DNA of 64,000 bases from Viscum album (GCA_963277665.1 OY728152.1:1185702357-1185766356); one strand, 5' to 3'; shown: positions 35,431 to 48,735, counted from the first letter of the stretch. The notes: generated from the sequence alone by a model not told the origin. A program made the numbers and translations.

Positions 35431-35740
35431 TTTAGAGTGTTTCCATCTATCAATGATTCATATATCGGTAGGTTTTTATCATTTTCAACTATCGGTAGGT
35501 TTTCAATGATCCTAGCTATCGGTTGGTGTATAGTGTTTCTAGCATTCGGCGAGTCGTCTATTGGTAGGTGTATAGTGCTTATAGATATTGGTAGTTGTAC
35601 ATTGTTACCAGTTATTAGTGATTCATCTATCGATATGAGTACATTGTTAACATCTATCGATAATTATACATCTTTTCTAGCTATTGGTGAGTCATCTATC
35701 AGTAGGTGTACAATGCTTCTTAGTCGGTAGATGTATAGTG
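35431..35740 (+). repeat. Second tandem array (27/42 bp) in the element C 3' LTR
   Basis: Units with a GGTAGGTGTATAGTG core, some carrying a GAGTCATCTAT insert, as in 3386-3700. The 169-codon plus-strand open frame from 35221 runs through both arrays to 35730. Confidence 0.75.
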
Positions 35741-38481
35741 ATTCTAGTTTCCTACAGTTCTACCCATTGATATTATCATTGACATACAAAACATCCAAAT
35801 GCAGGTTTTGTTGGATTTAAGGAATATTCAAATCCCATAACTCCATTCATAATATTCCTAAGGTTCCTGATGCTTTTACTTTATCAAAACTCATACTTTT
35901 GATGAGATCCTATTTTAATGGAAATTCTAAACAATATCTTAAATAAATGAACTGTTAAATTTTAAAAAGACTCATAATCCTTCTAATATGACAATCCTTC
36001 TTTGCATTCCCCTAGAACCAGATTCCTAGATTTATTCCTCCCATAGGAGTCATGCGATTGAAATATGATCATTGCTGGGTTTTTCAAATAGTCTTCCTAC
36101 TGCAAGCTCACCACTAGTTTTTGGGTAATAAGGACGTGTCCATGTATCTTTAATATGAGGTATGTTATACCACCATTCATCTCTATTACCCGCTGTCCAT
36201 TTTTTATTTCCTTATTATCGAATGTGAACTCCATGTTTCTAATGTAGTTTCCTTGTTTTTTATTGATATGGTAGTGTCGTGGAGTCCTCATGTGGATGCA
36301 GTCATAGTGGGATAGGTGATCAAAATCAATTGAGTAGGATCATTCTTGTGGAAAGAACATCAGAATTATTTGAATGTAGTGGATTCATGGATCCTATATT
36401 ATTTATGTTTAATAATAGAGTTAAAATTTAATAGCCACTGGATCACATTGAAAATGATATAATAAATATTTGAACATGATTAATGAAATATAATAGATCC
36501 TTTGTTATTTTTATATCATGATAATGTTTTTAATTATCATTGCTAGATCAAGTGATATCTATGATTTTTATGTTAGCATGTCACTATTTATGGAGTTGAT
36601 CAAAAACATAATTCCATGATTTATTATAACTAAATTGGGAATTGATAAATAGGTATGTAAATGAATCTTGTTGGTGTTTTAATGTGATGATAAAAAAATG
36701 GATGCAGTTATGCATGATTAATTGAATTGGTTAATTCAACATGGAATAATGAACTCATTGTGTGATAATGATAATGAATCAAATTGGTCTGATTTTCCCC
36801 CTCGCTTTTAAAGTCCAATAACTATATTCATTGAAGATATGACTGATTGTTTGGTTTAAAGGTTGAATACCATGTTTAGGGAAAGGATCACTACTGTTGT
36901 TGATTATTTCATGAGGCTTTTGTTGTGTTTTGTTCCTATCATTTCAAATCCTATAGGGGTTTTTGGTATGTGGGGGTAGGGAGGCCCAGTGGTTGTGGTG
37001 GTAGTAGTTGATTACTAGAGTAGCGAGATGCATCAGTTTATTCTTGTGGGTGTTAGAGAGGACCCCAGAGATGATTAATTGTGTTGGATGTGAATTTTGG
37101 ATTCTTGTTGAACAAGTTTTGTTTCTCTGTATTACATTCCCAAATTCTTGAGGAATATTATTTTACTTACTCGCCATAAAAAAGATCAAAAAATCATGTT
37201 ATGACACATTATTTCATGTTTATATTCCTGAGGATGGATGTTTTTATTCCCTTTTTATTGGTGGAAAAGACCCAATCAGTAGTAACCTACTCTCCATGTT
37301 GATCCCCAAATGTTTAGTAGCCTACAAATTTCTTGTAAAAATCATAGAAATTTTGGAATGTAATAATGATTTCAGTAAATGATGTTTTCCCATGGGGTTG
37401 GATCTAGTTGTGATGTAATTTGAATGTTAGAATTTAAAGGAACGATGAACTTACATTTGTTTTTCTGAAGGTCATAGAACATTTTTGTGATTCTAATGAA
37501 ATTTAATGAAGAATTTATAATGGTTAATTAATGTTTAAATAATAAATTAATATAATGTGAAATTGATAAAAACGTATATGTAATTTCACAAATCTATTTG
37601 AACGTCTATGTTCTTATAAGATAGCATGTCAAATCAGTGGTAGTGAGTTGTCCAATTTACATTAGAGGTAGTTTAGTCTAAGACTAGGTTATTCCCATAG
37701 TGTGGTTTTTAACATTTTTATATTCCCTAAATATTATTTTTAATATTATACTACACCCTGTTGGTTAGGGAAACTGACACGCAGGGATTCTAATCCCTGG
37801 GGGTGTTTTCCCCAACATCTGGATTGGAGGATGGATGACCGATTACACCCTTTGGACACAAACTCTTACCATGGTAATTAGTTGTGTTAGTAGAAGAAGT
37901 AGTTTTTTGTCCACATATATGTGTGTAGAAGGCTGTAATAGATTTTGGTTATTCACACCTATATATTCTTAATATAGTTTCCTATGGACTACTATAAGTG
38001 TAATGTGTATAGGCTGTTATGGTTTGAGGTTTCCTACTAGTTGTATGGGTAGTAATGGATTTAGGTATAATACCTAACATATGATACACGTTTTGAGAGT
38101 TTTAGTGGCTCCCAAAAACTACTGGTTACTTTGGTTATGTGGACATAGTGGATGTCTTGCATGATATGAATGTTGTAGTGCTACACCCAAGTGTTTTCGA
38201 AGAAGGATCTCTAGAAAAAGATGATTAGGATGTGCGATGTTATAGAAATGTGGAAAACTAGTGGGGAAGTGGTTTCTGGTAAACATTATAATCTTATTAT
38301 ATTCTCTACTCTTATATGTTATACATGGTGGGAGAATCCATGGTGAGGCTAGGATGACAGTACACATTTTTAGTTGAGGAGTTTCTTTTAATTGATGATC
38401 ACTTTGCTATAACATGATATCAATTATTTTTCTTGAGATGCTTTGTGGAGGATCCTAATAATTATACCTTTATACTCACCC

Positions 38482-38496
38482 TATATATATATAAAG
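38482..38496 (+). promoter_or_regulatory. TATA region of the element C 3' LTR
   Basis: TATATATATATAAAG preceded by CACCC, the counterpart of 29691-29698. Confidence 0.55.
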
Positions 38497-38893
38497 TATT
38501 TTTCAGGTCACGCGAAGTAGGATGGTTATCATGATTTTTATTAATAACGTGGGGATGTAGGAGCGGTTCAGACATCGTGGTTACTACTATTTTATTTTAT
38601 TTTTTATCTTGTGGTTTAAAAATTTAGTTTTATTATTTCTTGAATGAAATTACATATGTTTACTTGTGATTTAATTTATATGTTAGTCTGAGATGGAGTT
38701 CGTTGTTGTTTTTCTTATCTTGCTCTTTCGTGTGTGTTCTCTTAGAGGGTAATGCCTTCCATTTGTGTATTTACTGTACCCTCTGTGCTAGTCGGCAACC
38801 TATGTACTACTCAAGGTGGGACATTGATATTACTATCTCTCTCCTCTCATTTCTATCCCACGAAGGGTATACATTGTGAGGAGGGGTCATAAT

Positions 38894-40697
38894 AGGTCTT
38901 CAACTGTTAATATATAAGAGTCCTATTTGATCTAGAAGTCATCTCACGTCATATCTTGGATATCTGGATATTGTTTTTTATATTATGTCTTTCGATTATT
39001 AATATTCTTCTAGAACAATTGCTAACAGATTACCTAGTTCTGTTATAGTGGTATATTGTAGTTGGTGTATATTACAGATGTTGTGTTTTTGTCTTCGCCC
39101 CTTCAACATTCATGGATTCAGATCTGAATCTTTTTTATCGACACATTCTTCAATAATTACGCTAAATTTGGGAATATTCTTTGGAGATCATTCTTCATCA
39201 CCGATCATGAGGTATGTAGTCTAAATTTTATTCTTAAAGTCTCGATGACATTTATAAATAGTAAATTGTATAAATATTTTTATTTGATTAAAAATTGATG
39301 TATTCTATATTAAAATATAAAATTGGTTCAATTAATTAATATCTATATTGGAAAAACATGTAATGGAATTCAATGGACAAGAAAATTAAAATGTGAAATA
39401 ATTTTTAGTGGTTTATGTGGATAGATTTGGTTAATTAGATATGTAGTTGAATAATTATTATGATATCATTAATTAATTTTTGAATTATTTAATGGGATGG
39501 TTGAGATTATGGAATTTAATTACATTATTCATTATTGAATTATTTTTTTGGTGATTGTGGTTAGGAATTAGGTTAATTAATTAATGAATGAATTTTCATG
39601 ATATTAAAATTTATTAAAATAAATAAATAAATTGTTTAATAAATCAATCAATATATGGAATGAAAATTTTCATGGAAGGTTAATGTGAATATACAATGAA
39701 TGTTGTGATATATGTAATATATGTGATTGAATGAGAATGTAGGGTATTACACAGACTACCACTATAAATACCTGCACAGGTGCTAGACATGGCATTGTAG
39801 TCCGAAGGACATGTTTGTAGATATTCTTGTATAATACATCGATTGATGCTATAAATACACACGGGCTATGGGATATAGAATGTAACTCAAGATTTTAAAA
39901 ATGATTCCAGACATGACATTCTACACCATTTTATTGAATTTTTAATATGGATTCAATTGGATGTTTATAAATTACATATATTAAAATAATGATAATGTGT
40001 CGAATATGGGAAATGGATCAGACTACTACACAGTCCACAGAAGGTAGTGTAGTTTGGTTGTCCTCTAAATCCCATGAGTTTGTAGTTATTTGAAGGAAAA
40101 TTGAATAAATGTAAACAATTAAACTAATTTCCTTTTTTATCATTTAATACAACTACATACACTATTATTGAATGGATTTATTTTAAACATAATTTGTAGA
40201 GGCCTACTGAGTTATACTTGCACACTATATGAGATTCAAGATTCAAACATGAATATATTTCATTGAATCAAGAGAGGTTAATGTAAATGGAACATGATTG
40301 ATGGATAAGTCATAATGTAGCATGCATATGGTAGCCGGATCTGGTTTGGGACCTAGTTGATCAACATTGGGTTCTTTATTCACTAGTCATTCATTTTTGA
40401 AACTTTTGATATATATTAGCATGTCATGTAATTATGCTTTAGTTCGATTCTATGTTTCCATTAATTTATTTTGATGAGATATTTTTATTTTTATGATTAT
40501 ATATTCTTTTTATATTTTCTATTTATTTATGCTGGTGTTTTACACAGACAAAAGATGGTATAATCTCCACATGAATAAATTATGAGACCTTCACACATTG
40601 TCTGCTTCCTCTAACGTATGGGGATGCAAATCTATGGTCTTGTGGTGATCCATCTTAGTGAACCAGTTTCAGGATACCAAGTCGGGACACTACATTT
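38894..40697 (+). repeat. Element D 3' LTR, right part (inferred)
   Basis: This follows C directly and has the features of an LTR second half: a TATAAATA at 39763-39770 and an end region with short words (about 40537-40697) like those near the ends of the other LTRs, finishing GGGACACTACA. It is read as the continuation of 2440-2984. No second copy is in the window, so this is inference. The block contains no recognisable coding sequence. The small open frame on the minus strand (39680-39862) is not convincing. Confidence 0.45.
39763..39770 (+). promoter_or_regulatory. Candidate TATA box in the element D LTR
   Basis: TATAAATA in a locally less AT-rich setting (CTACCAC before, CCTGCACAGG after), in the expected place for an LTR promoter. 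Not tested against a second copy. Confidence 0.4.
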
Positions 40698-41444
40698 TCT
40701 ATCAAATTATCTCTTTTTCATTATTGTATTAATAATAAAATTACTTTGTTACACTTTCAGAAAATTTACATGATAAAAAAAATAACAATATTGAAATTTG
40801 AAAGAAAAAAAATAATTTCTAATGAATTTTGGGTATTTTTATAAAATGATTCATTTTATTGATCAATAGAAAAAATATTAAATTTTATTTGAAACAGTTT
40901 TTTTGGTTCCTTTATTTAATAATATTAATTATTATATTACTATTTTAATTAAAAATTTGTTCAATTATATATCAATTTCAAATTTATTTCATTTAAATAA
41001 ATTTCCTATATGAAATTGGATAAAAAAATTTAAATATTTGATCTATTTTTTTTAAGACCCCACTTTCTTAACACGTATATGGAATTAAATTTAAATAATT
41101 AGTCCCATTTATTAGAAAAAAATTAGAAAACATGGATTCAAAATATAGAAGAAGAAAATTTTTAAATGTCTAATAAGTCAAACTTATGGTTTTATAAAAT
41201 TAGTAGTGAATACCTTAATAATTATTTACCATTTTTGTGGTAAAAATATGATTACCAAGGGGTTAATATATAATGGTAAAAATACAATATATCTATAAAA
41301 TTATCCAAAAAATATATTCCAGATATATTTGTATATCTTACCACGTTTAGGGTTCTAATTTGAAACATTTTGGTCCCAATTTCCTTGTGAAAAATGTTAG
41401 AGCACTAAACTCTTTAAAAAACTTTTCGGATTGTCCTCTCCCCC

Positions 41445-41455
41445 ACTTATTAAAG
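41445..41455 (+). promoter_or_regulatory. Decayed TATA region of the element F 5' LTR
   Basis: CTTATTAAAGG lies where A has CTTATAAAAGG, between CTCTCC-C and a C-rich tail. The TATA core has been lost by mutation. Confidence 0.45.
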
Positions 41456-43516
41456 GACAACAACTCTCCTATCTTCTTAAAAAATTCAATGATTTTTGGA
41501 TTGGAAAATTCCTAACCAAATAAAATAAAAAATTAACTCACCTAATATTGAAAGAATTTTTTTATAGAAATAAATTCAATGTAGGATTTTAGTGAATACT
41601 TATGAATGATACCCAAAGAAGTGGTAATGTTTATCAACAAGAAAATTTATTATATTTATTCCACAATCCAATTAAAATATTATAAAATTAATTTGGAACT
41701 ATATAAAAAGTTAAAATATAATAATTTATTTTTATGTTATTTTTATGGCCTAAAACCATCTCCACAATCATGAAATAGGATACAAATGCATCATTCTTAT
41801 ATATGGATGACTACAACAACCCGAAATGATGTCATTAGTTTTTCAAATACCTCCTATACATTATTTACATGATGAACTATTTTAAATGTTAAATACATGA
41901 TATTTATGATTTTATTGTTATTAAGGAATTTTTATATCATAAATAACATGATGTTTTTTATTTTTCCATAATATGATAATGTCATTAATGCGTACCGTGG
42001 TCAACAACCTCATGAAGCGATATGATTCGTTTATGCTATACATGGAATGAATTAAGGACGAGTTTAATAAAAATAGATGATATATATTAAATTTTCATGA
42101 TTTTTGAATTATATGATGTATCAATTACTTTTCTTTTCATTGATCTGACAATGTAATAAAAATTATTGTTCATGCATACGTGCAAACTACCATCTCCATG
42201 AATGGTGTATTTAATTTCTGATCACATAATTTTCTGTTTTTATATAAATATATATATATTGATTATATCTTTTATATCTTCTTTATAATTCTATATACTA
42301 TGGAATTATGTTCAAATTATGCAGAAAAAAATATAAAAAATCAAAATATATAATAAAAAGCCGTCATTTCCGAAAACATAGATTTAACTTGGAATTGATA
42401 ATAAATATATAATAAAATTTCATAAAACATATGTTTTGATATATTTTAATATATTTATTTAATAAATGTATTTTGGAAAATAATTTAATTTATATTTTCA
42501 TTCAATGACTACGATGGATGAAAAAAGAGAAAGTTATGTATTTTTCTCTCAAATCTTATTCTTTGATAAATAAATTAATTTATGCACCAATATTATTTAA
42601 TAAGGTATATATATATTCCTTTTTGTACATAATATCAAAAATTTATTCTTCCCCATGGAAATATTAGTTTATTGTTATTTTAATACTTTTTTGGGATTAT
42701 GATTCAGTTTTTTTATTATGATAATGATTCCATGTTACAATCTCATAACTTATCAAGATTATTTTCATTATGTTTCTAATGATTAAATAATGTGATCAAA
42801 ATTTAATTAATTTTTCTAATTTTCATTAAATATGTTTATTCATGATTTCTTTAGGTATTGTTACATTTTTTCAACTCTTTGATTCTTTTGATTATTATGA
42901 AACTGTTTTAATGATAATTATTCTTTATTTCACTCTTCTATTATGTATATGTTTTCCTTGAAAACATTTTTTTAAGAAAATTTTCAAAAAAAATTTATTA
43001 CACTTATGATTTTTAAATATCTATTTTACGCATGTTGTAATTTTTAGAAAATATTTTAATGGAGTATTCACATTATTTTATATACAATTACTCCTTGTAA
43101 TTTAACAAAAATGTAGAAGGTATATTTTTTCAAAATATATGAAATGAATTTAATATTTGGACGTCATGACCAATAACTTCTTCAATGATTCATATATATG
43201 ATTTATTTTTATTTTGAAATGAAAAATGACTTCAAAATTATGTTTTATTTAATTATAATTTATTCAAAAGACAATGGTTATGTTAATTTAAAAATGTGTA
43301 AAATGATAATTGAAACATATTTTCCATCTGATATGACATCCATTGGAAATATTTATTCATTATTAGATACATGATAAAAGGATACAATTAATATAATTCC
43401 TAAAAATTGTGTATTTTTTGTGTAATTAGGATTATGAAACCCATTACACTTCCATAAGGTATACCATTATAACATACTTATGAAAACTCACATCTCTTCC
43501 GTGATTATGTTATAAT

Positions 43517-43521
43517 AAAAT
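43517..43521. repeat. Target-site duplication of element E, left copy (AAAAT)
   Basis: AAAAT before the left LTR, AAAAG after the right LTR (53520-53524), four of five bases equal. The flanks join to continue the 5' LTR of F. Confidence 0.7.
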
Positions 43522-46500
43522 TATAAGGACCCAGATTTAAAACATTGCATAATGTTGAATTAAATGAATATTTTCCATTGAGAATCATTTCATTTTTATA
43601 GTTTTCAACAGATGAAAAAGTAGACACATCTACTCAGTTTCCAATTTGTCCACAAAATATAAACTCTTTGAAAAAAGAGACATTTATAATTCCCTATTTC
43701 AGATAGCATGACATTCCATGATCCCATCCTTGACCCCATTTCACTTTATGTCTTGTGAAAAAAATTTCAAAAACATTGGATGAGCACAAAAAAGCACAAT
43801 AAGGGATACATAATGAAGGAAAACTGTTAGTTTTTCAAAACTACAAGTAATCCATGAATACTTTATCATAAGTAATAATTTCCACCTTTATCAAGTAGTA
43901 AATACTATTCAATAAATAAATGATCATTGTTTACCCTTTTATAACCAAAAGATTACCATTTAACCCATAAAATGAACACATAACATATAAATGTAACATG
44001 GGACATAAACCTACTTTAATGGAATAACCATACGGTCAGCTTCCAAACATATCACTAAATAGAATAGTCGTATGGCCGACTTCCATACCCAATGCATTGG
44101 AGGTTATAATATAATCACCCATCCTGGTTTATCACTGCCCAACCCATCATTTGGTTTATCACTTAACCACCTGTCAAATAAAATCATAACACATAATGTA
44201 TTTCAAATACAAACATTTCACTAATAACATTTCATTTGAAATCACAAGAAATCATTTCAAGAAATTGAAATAATCAATCCACTTCAAAAAAAATTTCAAT
44301 ACCAAATAATGTAAACTAGTATTGGGTATTTAGTTAAATTTTAAAAACATTATGTCTTTTTATGTAAGCCAATGATCAAATAATACTTGCAGCGGCTGAA
44401 ATGTCATTGTCATCGCACACGTTAAAAAGAAATGTATTTTTTTTGTCGTTTAGTAAAAAAATTTGTAGAGAAAATATTCATTTTAAATTAATGTCAAAAT
44501 GATTTATACACCATTTAAAATAATTTCGTTTAAAAATTAACGAACAACATAAATAAGAAAGATAAGACCAACCCAAAGAATTGGAATTGGGTTAAGAAGT
44601 TCCCATACCTTTTGTTTGACTTGACCCGTTCTTTCTTTAATTTCCAAAATAATCAACCAAAGATAATTTCTACTTGCATAATAACCTTTTTCAAGTTAAT
44701 TATTCTTTTGATATCATATATTACCATGTTATAAACATTATGTAATCATTTAAGTTAATAACGGCCATTTTGTCAAAATTTGGTACTTGAGTCAAAAATA
44801 GACTTCATATAATTACATGTTGTTCATGTGGTAAAACATTAATTACATCCATAATGATATTAATGATTTAGATATCATATATATCATATATATCCAGTAT
44901 ATACTTTTATTAATAATAGTATGTAACATTTGGAGGTATGAAATGAAATGCACAATTCATGGAGACGGTAAGACCTACGTATGTATAAACGCCAATTTCA
45001 TTTGTATTTCTTATTTTAATGGAAATAAAATATAATGATACATAGTTATATTATAATTATATTATATAATTATATATTAAATCATTAACTCTATCCTTTA
45101 TAAATCCCACATAAGGCATAAACGAGTTATATCGCTTTGAGGGGGCGGTAGTCCACACTTCCTAAAATGAAATTATAGTGTTTACCCATTATAGAAACCA
45201 TAATGGTATGATATAAATGAAAAATACAGAATAATAGTGATAGCCTAAACATAATATATATCATATATAAATACAGTTCCATTATAATGTCTACCATGAG
45301 AGGTTGTAGGAGACTAATTAACAATCATTGCTTCATGAGTCGTTAGTTTTTCCATTCACACAAACAACTTGTTCTTCACAAATGAGATGGAGGTGTGTGT
45401 AAGTGTAGTTCAAATACATCACATAAAAACATACTAATATATTTAGGATATTGTTGTTGTTATTAAATAATGGAATAATAAGATTTTATGGGGTTAGAAA
45501 AGTAAAATAAAACAAAAGAACAGAAGAGAAGACGTTACCTTTAAATCGGGTAACCCCCGTTGGATTGAACCAAAAGGGAATCTTGAAGTACTTTCTTCCA
45601 AAGGTAAGGATTATGGGATGAAGAGAGGGATCTTGGGAACTTATTAGAGTAGAGTTTGGACGAGTCAATGTCTTGAGAAGAGTCAGGAATTAGTTAGAAG
45701 TGTGAACTTTTTATAAGGGATAGGAGGGGCTCTTTATGTAAGATTGAAACAATTATATTATTATAACCTCATCTTCGGTTTCAAAAGGTCAAGAATTCAT
45801 TAAAATAAAATTTAAGAAGACTCATGGTCGAAATAAAATTATCCAATAATAGTTGGACTAGTTTTGGATATTATATTAATATTTATATTCTTATTTATTT
45901 AAATCATTTATTAATGTGGTAAATATTGCTTCATTATTGTGTCATAAATAATATAATTTAGTTTATGTACTAATATTATAAAAAGAATACCCTAATGTAG
46001 GAAAACATTTTAGATGTCCAATGAATATATAAGTAGAAATAATAACAATTATAAAAACATTTAAAATGTTATTTACTATAAGATATTTGTTTATGTCATT
46101 ATTGTTTTTACTTTAAATTAATTAATATAATGTGTCATTATTACTCCCATGTGGATTCATGGGGTCCCAAATTCAACCCATGAATTTAAATGGTCGGATA
46201 TGTATCAGCCAATAAGATTAGGGCACATGTTAGAGTAATTTAATATTATTATAATAATATATTTTCCCCTTATTTACTATATTTACAAATTAATCATGAG
46301 AAATTAAATATTTACTAATGTAAATTTTTAAAATGTCTAAAAATAAATGTTACCTTTTTAAAATATTTGGACCTACTGATTCCAAATATGTAATTCATTT
46401 TTCCAAATTCAATATATATAAGTTGAAGAAAAGAATTCAAAATTAATTCATGCTTTTATAATAGATAGTGTGTATTTAAGAAATAATAACTATCAAAATA

Positions 46501-47170
46501 TTGACACATTTTTATGTCCTATTTCAAATGAAATTACTTAAAATGACCAAAATTTGATTAAATTGTAAAAATATATTCTAGTAACACATTATAATAAATT
46601 CAAAAGATAATATAACCATATAAATAAATTAGAATATAAGTCACTTTTAAATTAAAATACAGTACTTTTCACTATTCATTAAAGAAATGAACATTATCAG
46701 AAAAATACCAAAATTTCATCCAAACTAAATTTTTATGTCCCAATTAAAAAGAACAATTTTATTTATTCAAATAGAACATATAATAGTGAAAAAAGTATAT
46801 TTAATGAGGGTTCTCCATTATAAGTAGGAAAACAGACCTTTTAATAAAAATTATGCTTAAAATTAGATTCATTCACATTTTAAGCCTCTAAAATTTTTTT
46901 GGATAAATGAAAAATCATTTAACAAATATATATTATCATATTGTAGTTAGGTCTATTCATTTCCACCGATACAATGTCTAGGTGTTAACTAACATTAAAA
47001 ATAATAGTATTAAATTATTAGTGTGCAATGTAATATTTCAAAGAAACCTGCTATTGTGTATTGGGTATTCTATCGAACATACCATCCCCTTTAAAGTAAT
47101 ATAATTATTTAATTTAAAAATATTAATTAACATTCAATTTTATTTTTCATTATTAACTTGATATGTTACA
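43522..47170 (-). repeat. Element E 3' LTR (left copy), 3649 bp
   Basis: On the plus strand it begins TATAAGGACCCAG and ends GATATGTTACA, so on the element strand it starts TGTAACATATC and ends in TATA. It matches 49848-53519 in order (AGATGAAAAAGTAGACAC at 43611 and 49969, GAGGGGGCGGT at 45139 and 51495, AAATCGGGTAA at 45543 and 51895). Open frames at 45127-45324 and 45486-45668 are LTR sequence. Confidence 0.92.
44956..44992 (-). repeat. CGTACG-type motif in the element E left LTR
   Basis: GGAGACGGTAAGACCTACGT on the plus strand is the reverse complement of the ACG..GTCTCC motif found twice in each LTR of A. The right LTR has it at 51309-51346. Confidence 0.6.
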
Positions 47171-47186
47171 TTCTTCTCCCCTTTTG
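47171..47186 (-). other. Polypurine tract of element E
   Basis: On the element strand CAAAAGGGGAGAAGAA abuts the LTR start TGTAAC. Confidence 0.9.
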
Positions 47187-47211
47187 GGAATTGCGTCCTC
47201 ACAATTTTAAT

Positions 47212-47700
47212 TCACTTATCAAATAAGTGGGGGTATTTATCCCTCATAACATTTTATCATTCCCATGTTTCCTTTTAAACAATATAGTTTTCCCACATAT
47301 CCTTGACCTAATAAATTACATTATTCCCCAACACATTCCCTCTAGGGTCAAGAATCTGGAATGGTTGTTCCTCATAACAGAGATTCTCTTCCAACTGAAC
47401 TACCTTTGGGCTCAAAACATGAGATGGATCTGGAACATACTTTCTCATTATTGTAACATGAAAAAAATGTGTACCTGGGATAAACATGGGGTAATGCCAC
47501 TCTGAACGAAACTGCTTCAACTTCCTCTAGGATTTCATAAGGTCCAATGAACCTCAGACTCATCTTTCCTTTATTATTAAAATGCATCACACTTTTCCAC
47601 GGAAAAGATTTAAGAAAGACATGATCACCTTCCTCGAAAGATAGATCCTTACTCCGGTTATTCGTATAACTATTTTGCCCACTCTGAGTTGTTCTCATAT
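47212..47700 (-). pseudogene. Element E integrase C-terminal and chromodomain-like tail
   Basis: Overlapping open blocks 47698-47372 and 47520-47308 are one coding region with a frameshift. The first has DLSFEEGDHVFLKSFPWKS, then SLRFIGPYEILEE (the GPY/F module, intact) and RVALP. The second has HVTIMRKYVPDPSHVLS, NLCYEEQPFQILDPRGNVL. The end, DKYPHLFDK, stops at the TGA complementary to 47212-47214. Confidence 0.88.
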
Positions 47701-48735
47701 TCGTCTAAATCAACTACTCTTTTTCTCCCAATTCTTCAACCAATTCTGGTCCCATTAGTTTTCTTTCACCTACTTCACCCCAACAAGCTGGAGTTCGACA
47801 ATGCATTCCATATAATGCCTCAAATGGAGCCATCTGTAAACAAGAATGAAAAGTGTTTTTATATTAAAATTCAACTAATGAAAGAAGTTGGTTCCAACAT
47901 CCCTGGTAATCTAGTGAATAAGATCGTTGCATTTAATCCATGGTCTGAATCATTCATTCTGACTTCCCATCTGATTGGGGATGAAAAGGTGTACAAAAAT
48001 TTAATTCAGTACCCCCAAAAACTACAGAAGGCCATTCCAAAAGATAGAAGAAAACCTGAGATCATGATCAGATACAATGGAGAGGTGAACACCATGCAAC
48101 TTGATTATCTCATTAACATACAACCAAGAATTTTGATCTGGATACAAAGTATCTCAAATGAGAAATAAAGGAGGATACTTAGTCAATAGATCAATAATAA
48201 ACCAGAATGCATTGTTACCTCTATATGTCATTGGAAATCCGACAATGAAGTCAATGAATATATTTTACCATTTCCACTATGGCACCAGTAAAGAATGAAG
48301 TATCACTTTTTGTAAATGTCACTTTGCATTAACCTTCTCAAAGGTCAAACACATCACAGTAAAATAAAAAATATCTATTTTCATTCCATCCCACCAGTGA
48401 TTCTCCTGATGATCTCTATACATCTTAGTACTACCAGGATGAACAGAAAACGGGGAACTATGAGCTTCACATAACAACCCATTCTTCAACTGTGAATCAT
48501 AAGGCATGCATAATCTTTTCCCAAACCTCAAAAAACAATCATTATCAATGTTAAATTTAGGCAACTTACCCCTTTTAACCAACTCTACCTTTTTTTGAAA
48601 ATCATTGTCTTCCTTTTTCCCTTGCTTAATTATGTCTGAGAGAGATGATTCTACTGACACTTGAGACAAAATAGAAGAATTTCCTAAACTGAAATATTCA
48701 ATTCCAAAGTTATGAAAATAAAAAACCAAAGGATC
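47701..48735 (-). pseudogene. Element E integrase remnant
   Basis: Reading right to left: a 136-codon block (48729-48319) contains LCEAHSSPFSVHPGSTKMY and HWWDGMK, and its cysteine pair is partly lost (TVMCLTFEK in place of C-x2-C). The core then shows a HDFIVGF segment (about 48255), NNAFWFIIDLLTK (about 48215), NEIIKLHGVHLSIVSDHDLRFSS (about 48105-48040) and a QMGSQNE segment near 47985 where Q-S-E-R is expected, followed by the P-EALYG-CRTP-like end near 47805. Stops and shifts break it. Confidence 0.85.

Larger units (their letters stand above)
2985..38893 (+). mobile_element. Element C: Ty3/gypsy LTR retrotransposon, split by B and A
   Basis: This is a decayed plus-strand LTR retrotransposon. 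Without the nested 23 kb it would be about 12.7 kb. Its 5' LTR is 2985-3927 plus 27164-30098, the primer site is at 30101, gag-pol remnants run from about 30483 to 34830, and the 3' LTR is 35037-38893. The two LTRs share long recognisable blocks: the tandem arrays near the start, the block around 3700-3900 matching 35760-35950, the block at 27220-27280 matching 36040-36100, and the TATA blocks at 29691 and 38482. I could not find a clear target-site duplication for C; the bases before 2985 and after 38893 do not match. The domain order puts it in Ty3/gypsy. Confidence 0.85.
35037..38893 (+). repeat. Element C 3' LTR, about 3.86 kb
   Basis: Begins TGTAATTCCCCAGACC and ends near GGGGTCATAAT. 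It is uninterrupted and so shows the unsplit arrangement of the 5' LTR: tandem arrays at 35221-35740, the block into which B inserted in the other copy (around 35990), the TATA at 38482, and the end. It aligns with 2985-3927 plus 27164-30098. Confidence 0.85.
40698..43521 (+). repeat. Element F 5' LTR, left part
   Basis: Very AT-rich. It shares ordered landmarks with the LTRs of A and with 60680-64000: a TTTTGGGTATTTTT word (about 40832), a block at 41080-41115 matching 61225-61255, a promoter-like block at 41430-41465 (CTCCCCCACTTATTAAAGGACA, matching CTCCCTTATAAAAGGGCA in A), and the CGTACG-like motifs at 41989 and 42169. It stops at the AAAAT duplication where E entered. Confidence 0.75.

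Noticed and set aside
42238..42262. Short AT microsatellites (also near 45050 and 62205)
   Set aside because: Short TA-rich runs are expected in sequence this AT-rich and carry no extra signal.
47689..48168. 159-codon plus-strand open frame
   Set aside because: It is antisense to the integrase of element E, whose motifs are clear on the minus strand over the same bases.
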